DNA from: Peribacillus simplex | Lineage (GTDB): Bacteria; Bacillota; Bacilli; Bacillales; DSM-1321 | NCBI RefSeq assembly: GCF_001542915.1 | Contig: NZ_LNNH01000012.1 | Span: 62,001-126,000 of the forward strand | Direction: 5' to 3' | Length of the DNA stretch: 64,000 nucleotides | In this document: positions 28,857 through 35,842 of the stretch, in pieces | Position numbering within the stretch: position 1 is the stretch's first letter | Layout: the number at the start of each line of letters is the position of its first letter | Program-made: the position numbers and the translations under genes | The notes under the pieces: model-generated | What the model saw: only the letters and a program-made list of their open reading frames with translations | Database searches by the model: none | Told to the model about the DNA's origin: nothing

Positions 28857-28882
28857 ATACCCCTCCGGTTCCCTTTGGAAAC
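28857..28882 (-). promoter_or_regulatory. Sigma-B promoter of hpf
   Basis: On the minus strand GTTTCC (28877-28882), 14 bases, GGGTAT (28857-28862). The -10 is a perfect general-stress consensus and the -35 keeps GTTT. Confidence 0.75.
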
Positions 28883-29063
28883 ATATTATGAAATATGTCG
28901 AAATTATGAAACAACTGTCGGAAGGTTTGGAAAGGGTTGATGTCTACCCTACATTCATTATAACAAATGCCTGGCGATAAAGAAAAATTTAAGCTTTAAT
29001 TATTTACAGAAAATTTAAATAAATGTAACATAATAGCCGTTTGGAAACCAAACGGCTGGGTTA

Positions 29064-29405
29064 TCATTTTCTTTTATCGTAAAACATGCCATCGATTGAT
29101 AGACTTTCATATGGGTTCATATATTTATTGGAGGAATTTTTCTTTTTGTTTATTTCCTGGATGTCCCGTTGTATTTCCTGCTTTTGAAGCTTCAGCAAGC
29201 TGTCTACCTGTTGATTGAGCAGCATCGTTCTGCGGCCTACCTGTTGTTCAGCAGCAGTGAAGGGCGGCTTGATTTGGGCAATGACTTCATCCCGCCGATC
29301 AATCAGCTCGGTGATCCTTTCTATTTTATCCTCACGTTCTGCAATCATCCGATCCTCCAGAACGGTAAGTAATTCGGCAGTCAAGTCGTGAAAAGCCTGA
29401 ATCAT
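29064..29405 (-). CDS. fliT: Flagellar chaperone FliT
   Basis: A 113-residue, mostly helical protein (LTAELLTVLEDRMIAEREDKIERITELIDRRDEVI). FliT is the export chaperone of the filament cap FliD. The family is poorly conserved; the call rests on length, helical charge pattern and position as last gene of the flaG-fliD-fliS-fliT run. The start ATG at 29405 overlaps the fliS stop (TAATG), so it is translationally coupled; an upstream reading would lie wholly inside fliS. Confidence 0.8.
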   Translation of the reverse strand: MIQAFHDLTAELLTVLEDRMIAEREDKIERITELIDRRDEVIAQIKPPFTAAEQQVGRRTMLLNQQVDSLLKLQKQEIQRDIQEINKKKNSSNKYMNPYESLSIDGMFYDKRK

Positions 29406-29806
29406 TACACTTGCCCGCCTTGGCTGAATTGTTTTTTGCGGTTGATCTGAATGACTTCCTTCCACGTATTACGGAATTCAGTGACGAGTCCTTCCACCTC
29501 GTCCAAGGCAGCAACATCATTTTTCATATTCGCCTCTATCAGACGGCGATTCATGAAATCATACAGACTCATCATTTCCTTCGACACCTCGACATCCATG
29601 TTCAGCGTCACCATCAATTCATGGATGATGTTTTGCGCCTTGATGATGTTGGTATTCTTCGCTTCGATATTTCCTGCTTCAATCGCCTTCCGCCCAAGCA
29701 TGATGAACTTCAGGCAGCCATTGTATAGCATTAATGTCAGCTCTCCCGGGGACGCTGTATTGACCGAATTTTGTTGATACGACTGATAGGGATTATTAAT
29801 CGCCAT
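29405..29806 (-). CDS. fliS: Flagellin export chaperone FliS
   Basis: A 133-residue four-helix chaperone that binds the flagellin C-terminus before export. It has the characteristic start NPYQSYQQNSVNTASPGELTLMLYNGCLKFI and the INKAN-like segment at residues 43-56. AGGAAGATAA precedes the ATG. It lies 24 bases after fliD and overlaps fliT. Confidence 0.95.
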   Translation of the reverse strand: MAINNPYQSYQQNSVNTASPGELTLMLYNGCLKFIMLGRKAIEAGNIEAKNTNIIKAQNIIHELMVTLNMDVEVSKEMMSLYDFMNRRLIEANMKNDVAALDEVEGLVTEFRNTWKEVIQINRKKQFSQGGQV

Positions 29807-29830
29807 ATTTATCTTCCTCTCCCGATTGCC

Positions 29831-31342
29831 TTAACTAAAATAAGATGCTAACGATGAACTTTGGCTATTTGCCTTTTGAATCGCCTTTTCCATGGCCGTG
29901 AACTGGCTGTAATAGCGGGATTCCAATTTCGCTAACTTTGTTTCGAATGCCGAGATCCTCGTATCCAGCCCATTGACCATTTTCCCGATGGTAAAATTAT
30001 TATTCACATATCCAGCCTTCCCGGCTTTTTCGGTGATGACCTTCATCGAAGATTGTATATCATCACGCAAACGGCGTGCCAGCCCCTTTTCACCTTTTTC
30101 CGCTCCATCAGCCATGAACATATTATAAACCGCATTGGGATCCTCGCTGATCGCTGCCCGAAGCTTGTCCTCATCAATCGTCAGTTTGCCGCCCTCCAAG
30201 TAATTCTTCGTCGTGGTAATGCCCAGGCTGCTGAGATTGTTTTTCCCAGTGATTCCGTCCACTGCGGTGTATAGGGAGGATCTCATCGTGGTTAAGAGGC
30301 TCTTAAGCGTCGAATCGCTTTTCAGTGTTCCGCTTTTTGCCTTCTCTTCCCAAAGCTTCACTTCATCTTCCGTCATTTCCTTCTTTTGCTCGGCAGTCAG
30401 CGGGGTGAAGGAGCGATATTTCGCTTCACCTGTTTTATCCTGTACCTTTTTAATGATTTCGTTGTATTTGTTCACGAACTGCGTGACCGTGTCCAGAATC
30501 GCATCCACATCGGCCGTTGAAGAGAATGAGACGGTATCCATCGTTTTCTGCTTTACCGTTATTTCCGCTCCATTGATGAGGAACGTATTCGAAGGGCGGG
30601 AAATGTCCAGGCCATTATACGTGATCGCTGCATTTTCCCCTTTTGTGCCGCCAGCTTCTTCATTGTTGCTGCTCAGTTTTAACGCAGCAAAAAAATCACC
30701 GGTTCCCCCTAGTTCAATTTCGGGACGATCTTTGACATCACCCGTATTTTTAGCGGTGATCGAAAAGTTTTGCGAATTTTGATCAAAAAATAGCGTGACA
30801 CCCGAGTTCGCATTAATTTTATTGATGACGCTCTCCAACGTATCATCGGCATTGAGCGTAAGCGTGTATGGCTTTTCCTTGGTTACTCCATCCTTCACTT
30901 CCGTATTGAAAGCACCCTCTTTATTTGGAGCCAGTATCGTAATCTCCTGAGGTGCCGTAATGCCTAATTCCGACAGCTTCTTTTTCGCATCCGTAACAGC
31001 CGATTTTTCCGTACTGGCCATGGTTGCTGCCTTGGCAAGACTGTTCACCTTGATATTTCCTGTAAAGTCACTAGTCGAACTTACATTTTTCACCGATACC
31101 GCTTCTGGATTCGAAACCGATACCTTCTTTTTAACAAAGGATGATTGCTTTCCGATTCCATCACGGATGAGCGTATCCAATTCCGATAATGAAGTATTGA
31201 TCGAGCGGTAATCATCGCGCTGCCATTCGGAGTACTGCTTTTTCTGTGTCAATTTATCCAAAGGCACCCGTTCCGCCTGCATCATGCTTTTAACTAATTC
31301 ATCAATGTCCATTCCACTTGCCAAACCACTGATCCGTACCAC
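29831..31342 (-). CDS. fliD: Flagellar filament cap protein FliD
   Basis: Hook-associated protein 2, which caps the filament and folds arriving flagellin. The 503 residues show the N-terminal domain signature RISGLASGMDIDELVKSMMQAERVPLDKL and a C-terminal helical domain ending MEKAIQKANSQSSSLASYF, with a beta-rich variable middle. It is second in the minus-strand flaG-fliD-fliS-fliT operon, 14 bases after flaG. Confidence 0.96.
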   Translation of the reverse strand: MVRISGLASGMDIDELVKSMMQAERVPLDKLTQKKQYSEWQRDDYRSINTSLSELDTLIRDGIGKQSSFVKKKVSVSNPEAVSVKNVSSTSDFTGNIKVNSLAKAATMASTEKSAVTDAKKKLSELGITAPQEITILAPNKEGAFNTEVKDGVTKEKPYTLTLNADDTLESVINKINANSGVTLFFDQNSQNFSITAKNTGDVKDRPEIELGGTGDFFAALKLSSNNEEAGGTKGENAAITYNGLDISRPSNTFLINGAEITVKQKTMDTVSFSSTADVDAILDTVTQFVNKYNEIIKKVQDKTGEAKYRSFTPLTAEQKKEMTEDEVKLWEEKAKSGTLKSDSTLKSLLTTMRSSLYTAVDGITGKNNLSSLGITTTKNYLEGGKLTIDEDKLRAAISEDPNAVYNMFMADGAEKGEKGLARRLRDDIQSSMKVITEKAGKAGYVNNNFTIGKMVNGLDTRISAFETKLAKLESRYYSQFTAMEKAIQKANSQSSSLASYFS

Positions 31343-31356
31343 AATACATCACCCAC

Positions 31357-31716
31357 TTATATTTTTTCATCCACCATGATCCCGACAAACTCCGTCATTG
31401 CCGCATAGAAATCCAATAGCTTCTTAGGCGGGATCTCCCTGATCGTCTCATCCGTTACGTCATCCACTACCTTGACATAATACTCATTGAGCTTCTCATG
31501 ATACTCAAAGCGGACCGCCGTATGTATCGGGTTGAGGAAGGTGTTTAAGCTCTCCACCACTTCCTGAACCTTTTCCTTCGTAGGCTGACTGCTTTCGGCG
31601 CTTTGTTCCGAATAGGCCAGCGTATTCATTTCACGCTGATAATAAGAACTGATTCCATCCGAGATGGCTGTTCTGAGTTGTGAGGAAAGAATATTCGTGG
31701 ACAAACTCTCCAGCAT
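31357..31716 (-). CDS. flaG: Flagellar protein FlaG (YvyC)
   Basis: A 119-residue FlaG-family protein. The C-terminal core FLNPIHTAVRFEYHEKLNEYYVKVVDDVTDETIREIPPKK is the FlaG signature. FlaG affects filament length and lies next to fliD in many bacteria. The ATG at 31716 was chosen because GGGGGC lies 8 bases upstream; the longer reading starts at an ATG (31785) with no binding site and would run over the likely sigma-D promoter. Confidence 0.88.
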   Translation of the reverse strand: MLESLSTNILSSQLRTAISDGISSYYQREMNTLAYSEQSAESSQPTKEKVQEVVESLNTFLNPIHTAVRFEYHEKLNEYYVKVVDDVTDETIREIPPKKLLDFYAAMTEFVGIMVDEKI

Positions 31717-31750
31717 CTTAATAGCCCCCAATATGATGTCTTTATTTTTT

Positions 31751-31775
31751 ATATCGGTTCTGAAATTGAACTTTA
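31751..31775 (-). promoter_or_regulatory. Sigma-D-like promoter of the flaG-fliD-fliS-fliT operon
   Basis: On the minus strand TAAA (31772-31775) precedes CCGATAT (31751-31757). The spacing is one to two bases short of the ideal, so this is a candidate only. Its position supports the downstream flaG start. Confidence 0.45.
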
Positions 31776-31895
31776 CAGTGTTCATACAAAGGTTTTATCA
31801 TTATAAAGAGAACAAACATTCTGTTAATGGAGGAGATAACATTATAAAAAAGGAAATGGAAGAAGGGCTTTCATACTTTTATTAAGGAGGTGTCC

Positions 31896-32738
31896 ATGAT
31901 GATGCTTACTGAAATTCAAAGAAATGTATTATACGCCAGCATAATAAGTGACGGGGAAATCACGAAAATTTATAAAAATAGCAGGAGAAAGAACAATAGC
32001 TACCGAGAGCACTACGGTATATCTCAAGAAGAGTACCGAAAATGGAAAGTCGCCTTCTTTGATGGACTATTGTATATCACTCCGGCAAGCCAATGTGTAC
32101 GTTCCGCATCTTTAGAATTATTCACTAATTTATTCCCTCATTTTTACAGAAAAGATGGAACTAAATATCTTCCTTTCACATTAATCAAAAATTGTCTATT
32201 ACCCCATTTCATAGCTATTCTATACATGGATGATGGCTCTTTAAGTATTTCATTTAGGGTAAATCCTATTAAGAAAATTATTTACCTCACACCTCATATT
32301 TACCTATACCTTCAGTGTTATCGTAAGGACGAATTAGAGAAGTTAAAGGACCATATTTTTACCACCTATGAGTTATCTTTTAGACTGAGTGCTCGTAAGG
32401 ATGGACATGGATTTATCCTAAAAACCACTTCTGTTAAGGAAACGTTTCGTTTCCTTGAACTAATCGAACCTGTGACTAAAACTTGTTCTTCTATGTTATA
32501 CAAAACCTCTTGGGATTTTAGATATCAAAAAGAAATAATGAAATGGAAATCGAAGTATCCTGACTACACGGTTGTTACCAGCAGTTCCGATCGCTCTAAA
32601 CCCTATTCTCCAGATGAAATCAAATTATTAAATCAACTCAAAGAAATTGGTTATTCGACAAATGAAATAGCAAAGGTGCTAAAAAGAAGTTATTGGTCCG
32701 TTACCTACAAATGGCAAGATATTAAAAAACGAAACTAA
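31896..32738 (+). CDS. Free-standing LAGLIDADG homing endonuclease with C-terminal Myb-like segment
   Basis: A 280-residue protein that I assign to the LAGLIDADG family. Two motif copies are visible: LYASIISDGEI at about residue 12 and HFIAILYMDDGSL at about 106, each keeping the catalytic acidic residue, so a single chain should form both active sites. Residues from about 238 (YSPDEIKLLNQLKEIGYSTNEIAKVL) resemble a SANT/Myb-like or helix-turn-helix DNA-binding segment. The ATG at 31896 follows AAGGAGGTG. The gene is on the plus strand, flanked by flaG and the hag terminator, and is AT-rich with a flagellar-unrelated codon look. It is an inserted mobile gene, probably the partner of the adjacent hag intron. 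Confidence 0.82.
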   Translation: MMMLTEIQRNVLYASIISDGEITKIYKNSRRKNNSYREHYGISQEEYRKWKVAFFDGLLYITPASQCVRSASLELFTNLFPHFYRKDGTKYLPFTLIKNCLLPHFIAILYMDDGSLSISFRVNPIKKIIYLTPHIYLYLQCYRKDELEKLKDHIFTTYELSFRLSARKDGHGFILKTTSVKETFRFLELIEPVTKTCSSMLYKTSWDFRYQKEIMKWKSKYPDYTVVTSSSDRSKPYSPDEIKLLNQLKEIGYSTNEIAKVLKRSYWSVTYKWQDIKKRN

Positions 32739-32793
32739 CACCACTTCTTGATAGCATTCCGTGGAAAATGATAATATCTATCCGTTTGCTTTA

Positions 32794-32829
32794 TAAAAAA
32801 AGAGACCCTAGCAAAACTAGGGTCTCTTT
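32794..32829. terminator. Terminator of hag
   Basis: AAAGAGACCCTAG and CTAGGGTCTCTTT form a perfect 13-bp stem with a 5-base loop. On the minus strand it is followed by seven T, only eight bases past the tandem TAA TAA of the second flagellin end. It also separates the convergent endonuclease gene. Confidence 0.92.
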
Positions 32830-32836
32830 CAAGTTA

Positions 32837-32881
32837 TTAACGTAGAAGTTGTAAAACGCCTTGTGGTTGTTGGTTCGCTTG
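32837..32881 (-). other. hag: Flagellin 3' exon (second copy of the C-terminal coding sequence)
   Basis: Encodes QANQQPQGVLQLLR followed by tandem stops and the hag terminator. It has no start or promoter of its own. Joined to hag at 33254 it restores a perfect flagellin end in phase, which marks it as the downstream exon of hag rather than a random fragment. Confidence 0.75.
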
Positions 32882-33253
32882 CTTTGCGACTATGTCTTTC
32901 GAGCATAGAATAGACTATATCTTCACCCTTGTCTTATAAGGGGCTGGGCACTTCGAATGGCTGCTGCCACCCTACGGATTTCATGGTCATAGCTTTTTAG
33001 CCTTAGACTGTATATCCTAGTCGTTGAACCTTCTCCAGAGTTTCCTCAAAGGAGCTTGGCTGCTGATTGTCCATTGTGTCATCTCCATCATTTTCAGACC
33101 ATCACGCTTACCGTTTCCAGTTACGTTGTGGTTGATGAAGCTTTAGGAAGTTCCAGCAATTCACCCAGTCATCCTTTTATCCATTACTGGATAAAACGCC
33201 CTTCAAATTTACCTTAGAAGTTGTAAAACTCCTTGAGGTGCGGAATTTGCTTG
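32882..33253 (-). ncRNA. Group I intron (bacteriophage-like, no internal ORF) in the 3' end of hag
   Basis: The minus strand shows all core elements in order: a P2 hairpin (33175-33196, TTTTATCC/GGATAAAA), P element AATTGCTGGAA (33151-33161), Q element AATCAGCAGCCAAGC (33054-33068), R element GGTTCAACGACTAGG (33016-33030) and S element AAGATATAGTC (32913-32923). GACTA of R pairs with TAGTC of S to form P7, and a P9-like hairpin follows. The boundaries are modelled: the upstream exon ends GGCT, the intron ends AAAG, matching the T-before and G-last rule and giving an exact in-frame joint. I could not find a convincing P1 guide pairing for this 5' site, so it may be inexact or the intron may splice poorly. 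Confidence 0.85.
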
Positions 33254-34396
33254 AGCCAACATTGCTTGTGATGCTTGAGCCAAGATGGAGTTTTTAGTTT
33301 GCTCCATCATCGTCTTAGCCATATCTGTGTCACGTACACGTGATTCAGCAGCCGTCAGGTTTTCAGAAGAAGTACCTAAGTTGTTGATCGTGTGCTCTAA
33401 ACGGTTTTGGTTAGCACCTAATTTAGAACGTTCTGCTGATACTGTATTAATTGCGTCATTAATTTTTGTAATTGCTTCAGCAGCACTAGCATGTGTTCCC
33501 ACATTCAATGCTTGCTCAGTTGTTACGTTATTAGTTCCGTCTGTCACTGCTAAATCTGCATTTCCAGTTCCTTTAGTAGAAATACCTAAAGCTTCTGCTC
33601 TCATATCTCCAATATCAAGAGTCAAACTTTGTTTTTCATTAGCTCCGATTTGGAATTTAAGACTCTTATCAGGGTCAGTATCCTTCCCAGCTGAGACTGT
33701 TGTTTGAGTTACATTAGTTGCACCTTTTTTAAAGTCTCCTGCAGTTACTGTATCAGGACCTGTTGCTTTAGCAGTAAGTGTAAGTGAGCCATCAGTATTT
33801 TCAGTAGCAGTATATTTATTAGTAGTATCAGCATTAACTTTTTTCACTAATCCAGTAATACCATTATCAGTAGTATCAGCTGTGTAAGATTTACCACCAA
33901 TAGTCATTGATTCTGTATCCGCAAAACTAATATCACTTGATGCTAATTTGTGAACAGCTGCTTTAGCTACCCCATCTTTTTCACCATTTAAAAGTTTTTG
34001 TGTATTGAACTCAGTCGTGTTACCGATACGGTTGATTTCAGATGTTAAAGAATTGATTTCTTTTTGGATTTCGCCGCGGTCGTTTGTTGTATTTGTATCT
34101 GTTGCTGCTTGAGTAGCAAGTTCACGCATGCGTTGAAGGATGTCAGTCGTTTCGTTCAAGGCACCTTCAGCCGTTTGGATAAGAGAAATAGCATCTTGTG
34201 AGTTACGGGAAGCTTGATCCAATCCGCGGATTTGTCCACGCATTTTTTCAGAGATTGCTAGACCAGCTGCATCGTCACCAGCACGGTTGATACGCATACC
34301 TGAAGCCAGTTTCTCCATTGATTTGGATTGAGCGTTTGTTGCACTTGATAATTGACGGTGTGTGTTAAGAGCTGAGATATTGTGATTGATGATCAT
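33209..34396 (-). CDS. hag: Flagellin (unspliced reading, 395 residues)
   Basis: Filament subunit. Conserved D0/D1 domains occur at the N-terminus (MIINHNISALNTHRQLSSA, about 1-140) and C-terminus (about 300-395, NRLEHTINNLGTSSENLTAAESRVRDTDMA), with a variable threonine/alanine-rich centre. The unspliced message ends SAPQGVLQLLR and stops at 33209-33211, inside the intron model. If spliced, the CDS is complement(32837..32881, 33254..34396), again 395 residues, ending QQPQGVLQLLR. A strong AAGGAGG precedes the ATG. The sigma-D promoter and CsrA hairpin upstream indicate the usual late flagellar control. Confidence 0.95.
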   Translation of the reverse strand: MIINHNISALNTHRQLSSATNAQSKSMEKLASGMRINRAGDDAAGLAISEKMRGQIRGLDQASRNSQDAISLIQTAEGALNETTDILQRMRELATQAATDTNTTNDRGEIQKEINSLTSEINRIGNTTEFNTQKLLNGEKDGVAKAAVHKLASSDISFADTESMTIGGKSYTADTTDNGITGLVKKVNADTTNKYTATENTDGSLTLTAKATGPDTVTAGDFKKGATNVTQTTVSAGKDTDPDKSLKFQIGANEKQSLTLDIGDMRAEALGISTKGTGNADLAVTDGTNNVTTEQALNVGTHASAAEAITKINDAINTVSAERSKLGANQNRLEHTINNLGTSSENLTAAESRVRDTDMAKTMMEQTKNSILAQASQAMLAQANSAPQGVLQLLR

Positions 34397-34424
34397 TTAT
34401 GTTTCCTCCTTGAGTTTTAAGTTC

Positions 34425-34438
34425 CCACATCCATGTGG
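34425..34438 (-). promoter_or_regulatory. CsrA-binding hairpin in the hag leader
   Basis: CCACATGGATGTGG folds into a 5-bp stem with GGA exposed in the loop, the CsrA recognition form. A second GGA is in the AAGGAGG ribosome binding site at 34405-34411. This double-site layout is that of B. subtilis hag, where CsrA blocks translation until FliW sequesters it. Confidence 0.75.
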
Positions 34439-34449
34439 TTCATCACGGT

Positions 34450-34485
34450 GGGCAGTGAATAAGTCGGCCGCCTATATCACTGCCC
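34450..34485 (-). promoter_or_regulatory. Long inverted repeat in the hag 5' leader
   Basis: GGGCAGTGA and TCACTGCCC form a perfect 9-bp stem around an 18-base loop, just downstream of the sigma-D promoter. It would stand at the 5' end of the hag mRNA and may stabilise it. No T-run follows, so it is not a terminator. Confidence 0.65.
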
Positions 34486-34500
34486 ATCGTTGTATAGTTA

Positions 34501-34527
34501 ATATCGACATGCTCGGAAACATATTTA
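34501..34527 (-). promoter_or_regulatory. Sigma-D promoter of hag
   Basis: On the minus strand TAAA (34524-34527), 15 bases, GTCGATAT (34501-34508), which matches the sigma-D consensus TAAA-15-GCCGATAT at all but one position. Confidence 0.9.
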
Positions 34528-34534
34528 GCGGATT

Positions 34535-34771
34535 TTACGATTTTTTCTTGAAATAGTCATTTATGTTTTGCAGAAGATGTGATTCCGTTTGGGTGGCTTC
34601 ACTATTTTCCTGCTGGATCGATAGATAGATTTCCTTTCTATGGATCTCGACGTTTTTCGGGGCATTGATCCCGAGCTTGATCTGTTCTCCCTCAATCGAG
34701 AGGATCGTGATTTCGATATCATCGCCGATCATGATCGCTTCATTCGGTTTTCTGGTCAATACGAGCATCAT
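34535..34771 (-). CDS. csrA: Carbon storage/flagellin translation regulator CsrA
   Basis: A 78-residue RNA-binding dimer. The start [23 protein letters not shown] and [16 protein letters not shown] are the CsrA signature, including the RNA-contacting N-terminal strand and the second arginine-bearing strand. It has a longer tail than enteric CsrA. It overlaps fliW by four bases, so the antagonist and its target are co-translated. Target: the hag leader immediately downstream in the cluster. Confidence 0.97.
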   Translation of the reverse strand: MMLVLTRKPNEAIMIGDDIEITILSIEGEQIKLGINAPKNVEIHRKEIYLSIQQENSEATQTESHLLQNINDYFKKKS

Positions 34772-35223
34772 TTCGCCCCCTGTTCTGTGGGGGTTTCGAT
34801 CAGCCTATGTTTTGTGCGGTAATCACTGCCATTCATGATGATTTGCTTACCCAATTTCTTTGAGCCATTTATGATGACGGGGGCCTGAAGGTTCGCTGTC
34901 GTTTCATTGAAGGGATCCGAAATCGTCAAGATCGCGTACGTAAGGACATCCTGCTCCGTTTCTATTTGTAAAAGCTCGAGCACTTCATCCGTAAGCTTCA
35001 CTTCGTAATCACGAAATACATCAAAAGGGTTCGTCACAATGAAGGCAACCTCTTTTGTTTTTGTCGATTGCAGGACGAAAAAGGGTGTATCATCCAATGT
35101 AAGCAGGCAAAACTGTTTTTCCTCCAAAAAGCCCGGCAGCCCGCTTTCGAATCGATAGATTTCATTCGCCATTAATTCAATTTCGCCATGAAATTTGGTT
35201 TGTACATTCATCTCCGTTTTCAC
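34768..35223 (-). CDS. fliW: Flagellar assembly factor FliW (CsrA antagonist)
   Basis: Binds CsrA allosterically and is titrated by free flagellin, linking filament export to hag translation. The [18 protein letters not shown] segment and [12 protein letters not shown] are typical. The full reading starts at a GTG (35223) overlapping the yviE stop; by comparison with B. subtilis (MIIDTKYHG, from memory) the real start may be the ATG at 35211 (MNVQTKFHG, 147 residues). Ribosome binding sites are poor for both, so coupling to yviE is likely. Confidence 0.93.
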   Translation of the reverse strand: MKTEMNVQTKFHGEIELMANEIYRFESGLPGFLEEKQFCLLTLDDTPFFVLQSTKTKEVAFIVTNPFDVFRDYEVKLTDEVLELLQIETEQDVLTYAILTISDPFNETTANLQAPVIINGSKKLGKQIIMNGSDYRTKHRLIETPTEQGAK

Positions 35224-35807
35224 TCACCTGACTCATCGGGATATACATTAATGAAATTGATATCCAACGTATTTTTTTGTAAAATCTCCACATCCACACT
35301 GCCTGGTGTGTAAGTATGTTCCGGCCTGTTGATCTGGGCATCAATGATCGGCTTCTGGGCGGTCGCTTCGATCTCCACTTGTGCCGGATCGTAGTCAAGT
35401 TGCACGCTAAAATAGGAGGGAATCCAGCCAAGATTGAATTGCTTTTCGGCCCCTTTGCTGTTTTGCTTGGCCTGATCGGCGAGCGGACTGCCGCCTCTTT
35501 CAATGTGCCTCAGCTCCGTCCCCTGCTGCGAACGCCGAGCCATGCCTGCTAGCCAATCCTGGTACCCTTGCTGGGCGAATTCCTCCACTCGTTTGGAGAG
35601 GCTTTTCAAGTCCATATCCTCCCTGGCCTTTGTCTGATCGATCGTCAGCTTGCCTGGGGTCGTATGGATTTCCAAAATGGCCTGCGGCTGTTCGATTCGT
35701 TGAACCGCCGCCTTTTGTTCGATTTGCTGTACTGGCTGTTCGATATCCAACCCGATCTTCATTGGGGCGGATTGCAATCTAATTTGCGGAATATGCATCA
35801 TCATCAC
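35220..35807 (-). CDS. yviE: Flagellar-cluster protein YviE (DUF6470)
   Basis: A 195-residue protein of unknown function found only between flgL and fliW in Bacillaceae. It is rich in glutamine and starts IPQIRLQSAPMKIGLDI, a beta-rich N-terminus typical of DUF6470. Several consecutive start codons (GTG ATG ATG ATG) follow AAGGAG; the first is used for the coordinate. It overlaps fliW, so it belongs to the flgM-to-csrA operon. Confidence 0.8.
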   Translation of the reverse strand: MMMMHIPQIRLQSAPMKIGLDIEQPVQQIEQKAAVQRIEQPQAILEIHTTPGKLTIDQTKAREDMDLKSLSKRVEEFAQQGYQDWLAGMARRSQQGTELRHIERGGSPLADQAKQNSKGAEKQFNLGWIPSYFSVQLDYDPAQVEIEATAQKPIIDAQINRPEHTYTPGSVDVEILQKNTLDINFINVYPDESGE

Positions 35808-35842
35808 TCCTTATAGAAAAAAGCTATCCATTTAAGAATAGC

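Noticed and set aside
30213..30782. 189-codon plus-strand ORF
   Set aside because: Antisense to fliD, hydrophobic and low-complexity translation of its beta-rich repeats; no start signal.
31717..31785. N-terminal extension of flaG
   Set aside because: The upstream ATG has no binding site and the extension overlaps the candidate sigma-D promoter; the ATG at 31716 has a good site.
32739..33208. Second, truncated flagellin gene as explanation for the repeated C-terminus
   Set aside because: The stretch between the two ends carries all group I core elements and no flagellin N-terminal or central sequence, so an intron between exons explains it better than a decayed tandem hag. A past recombination between two flagellin genes remains possible as origin.
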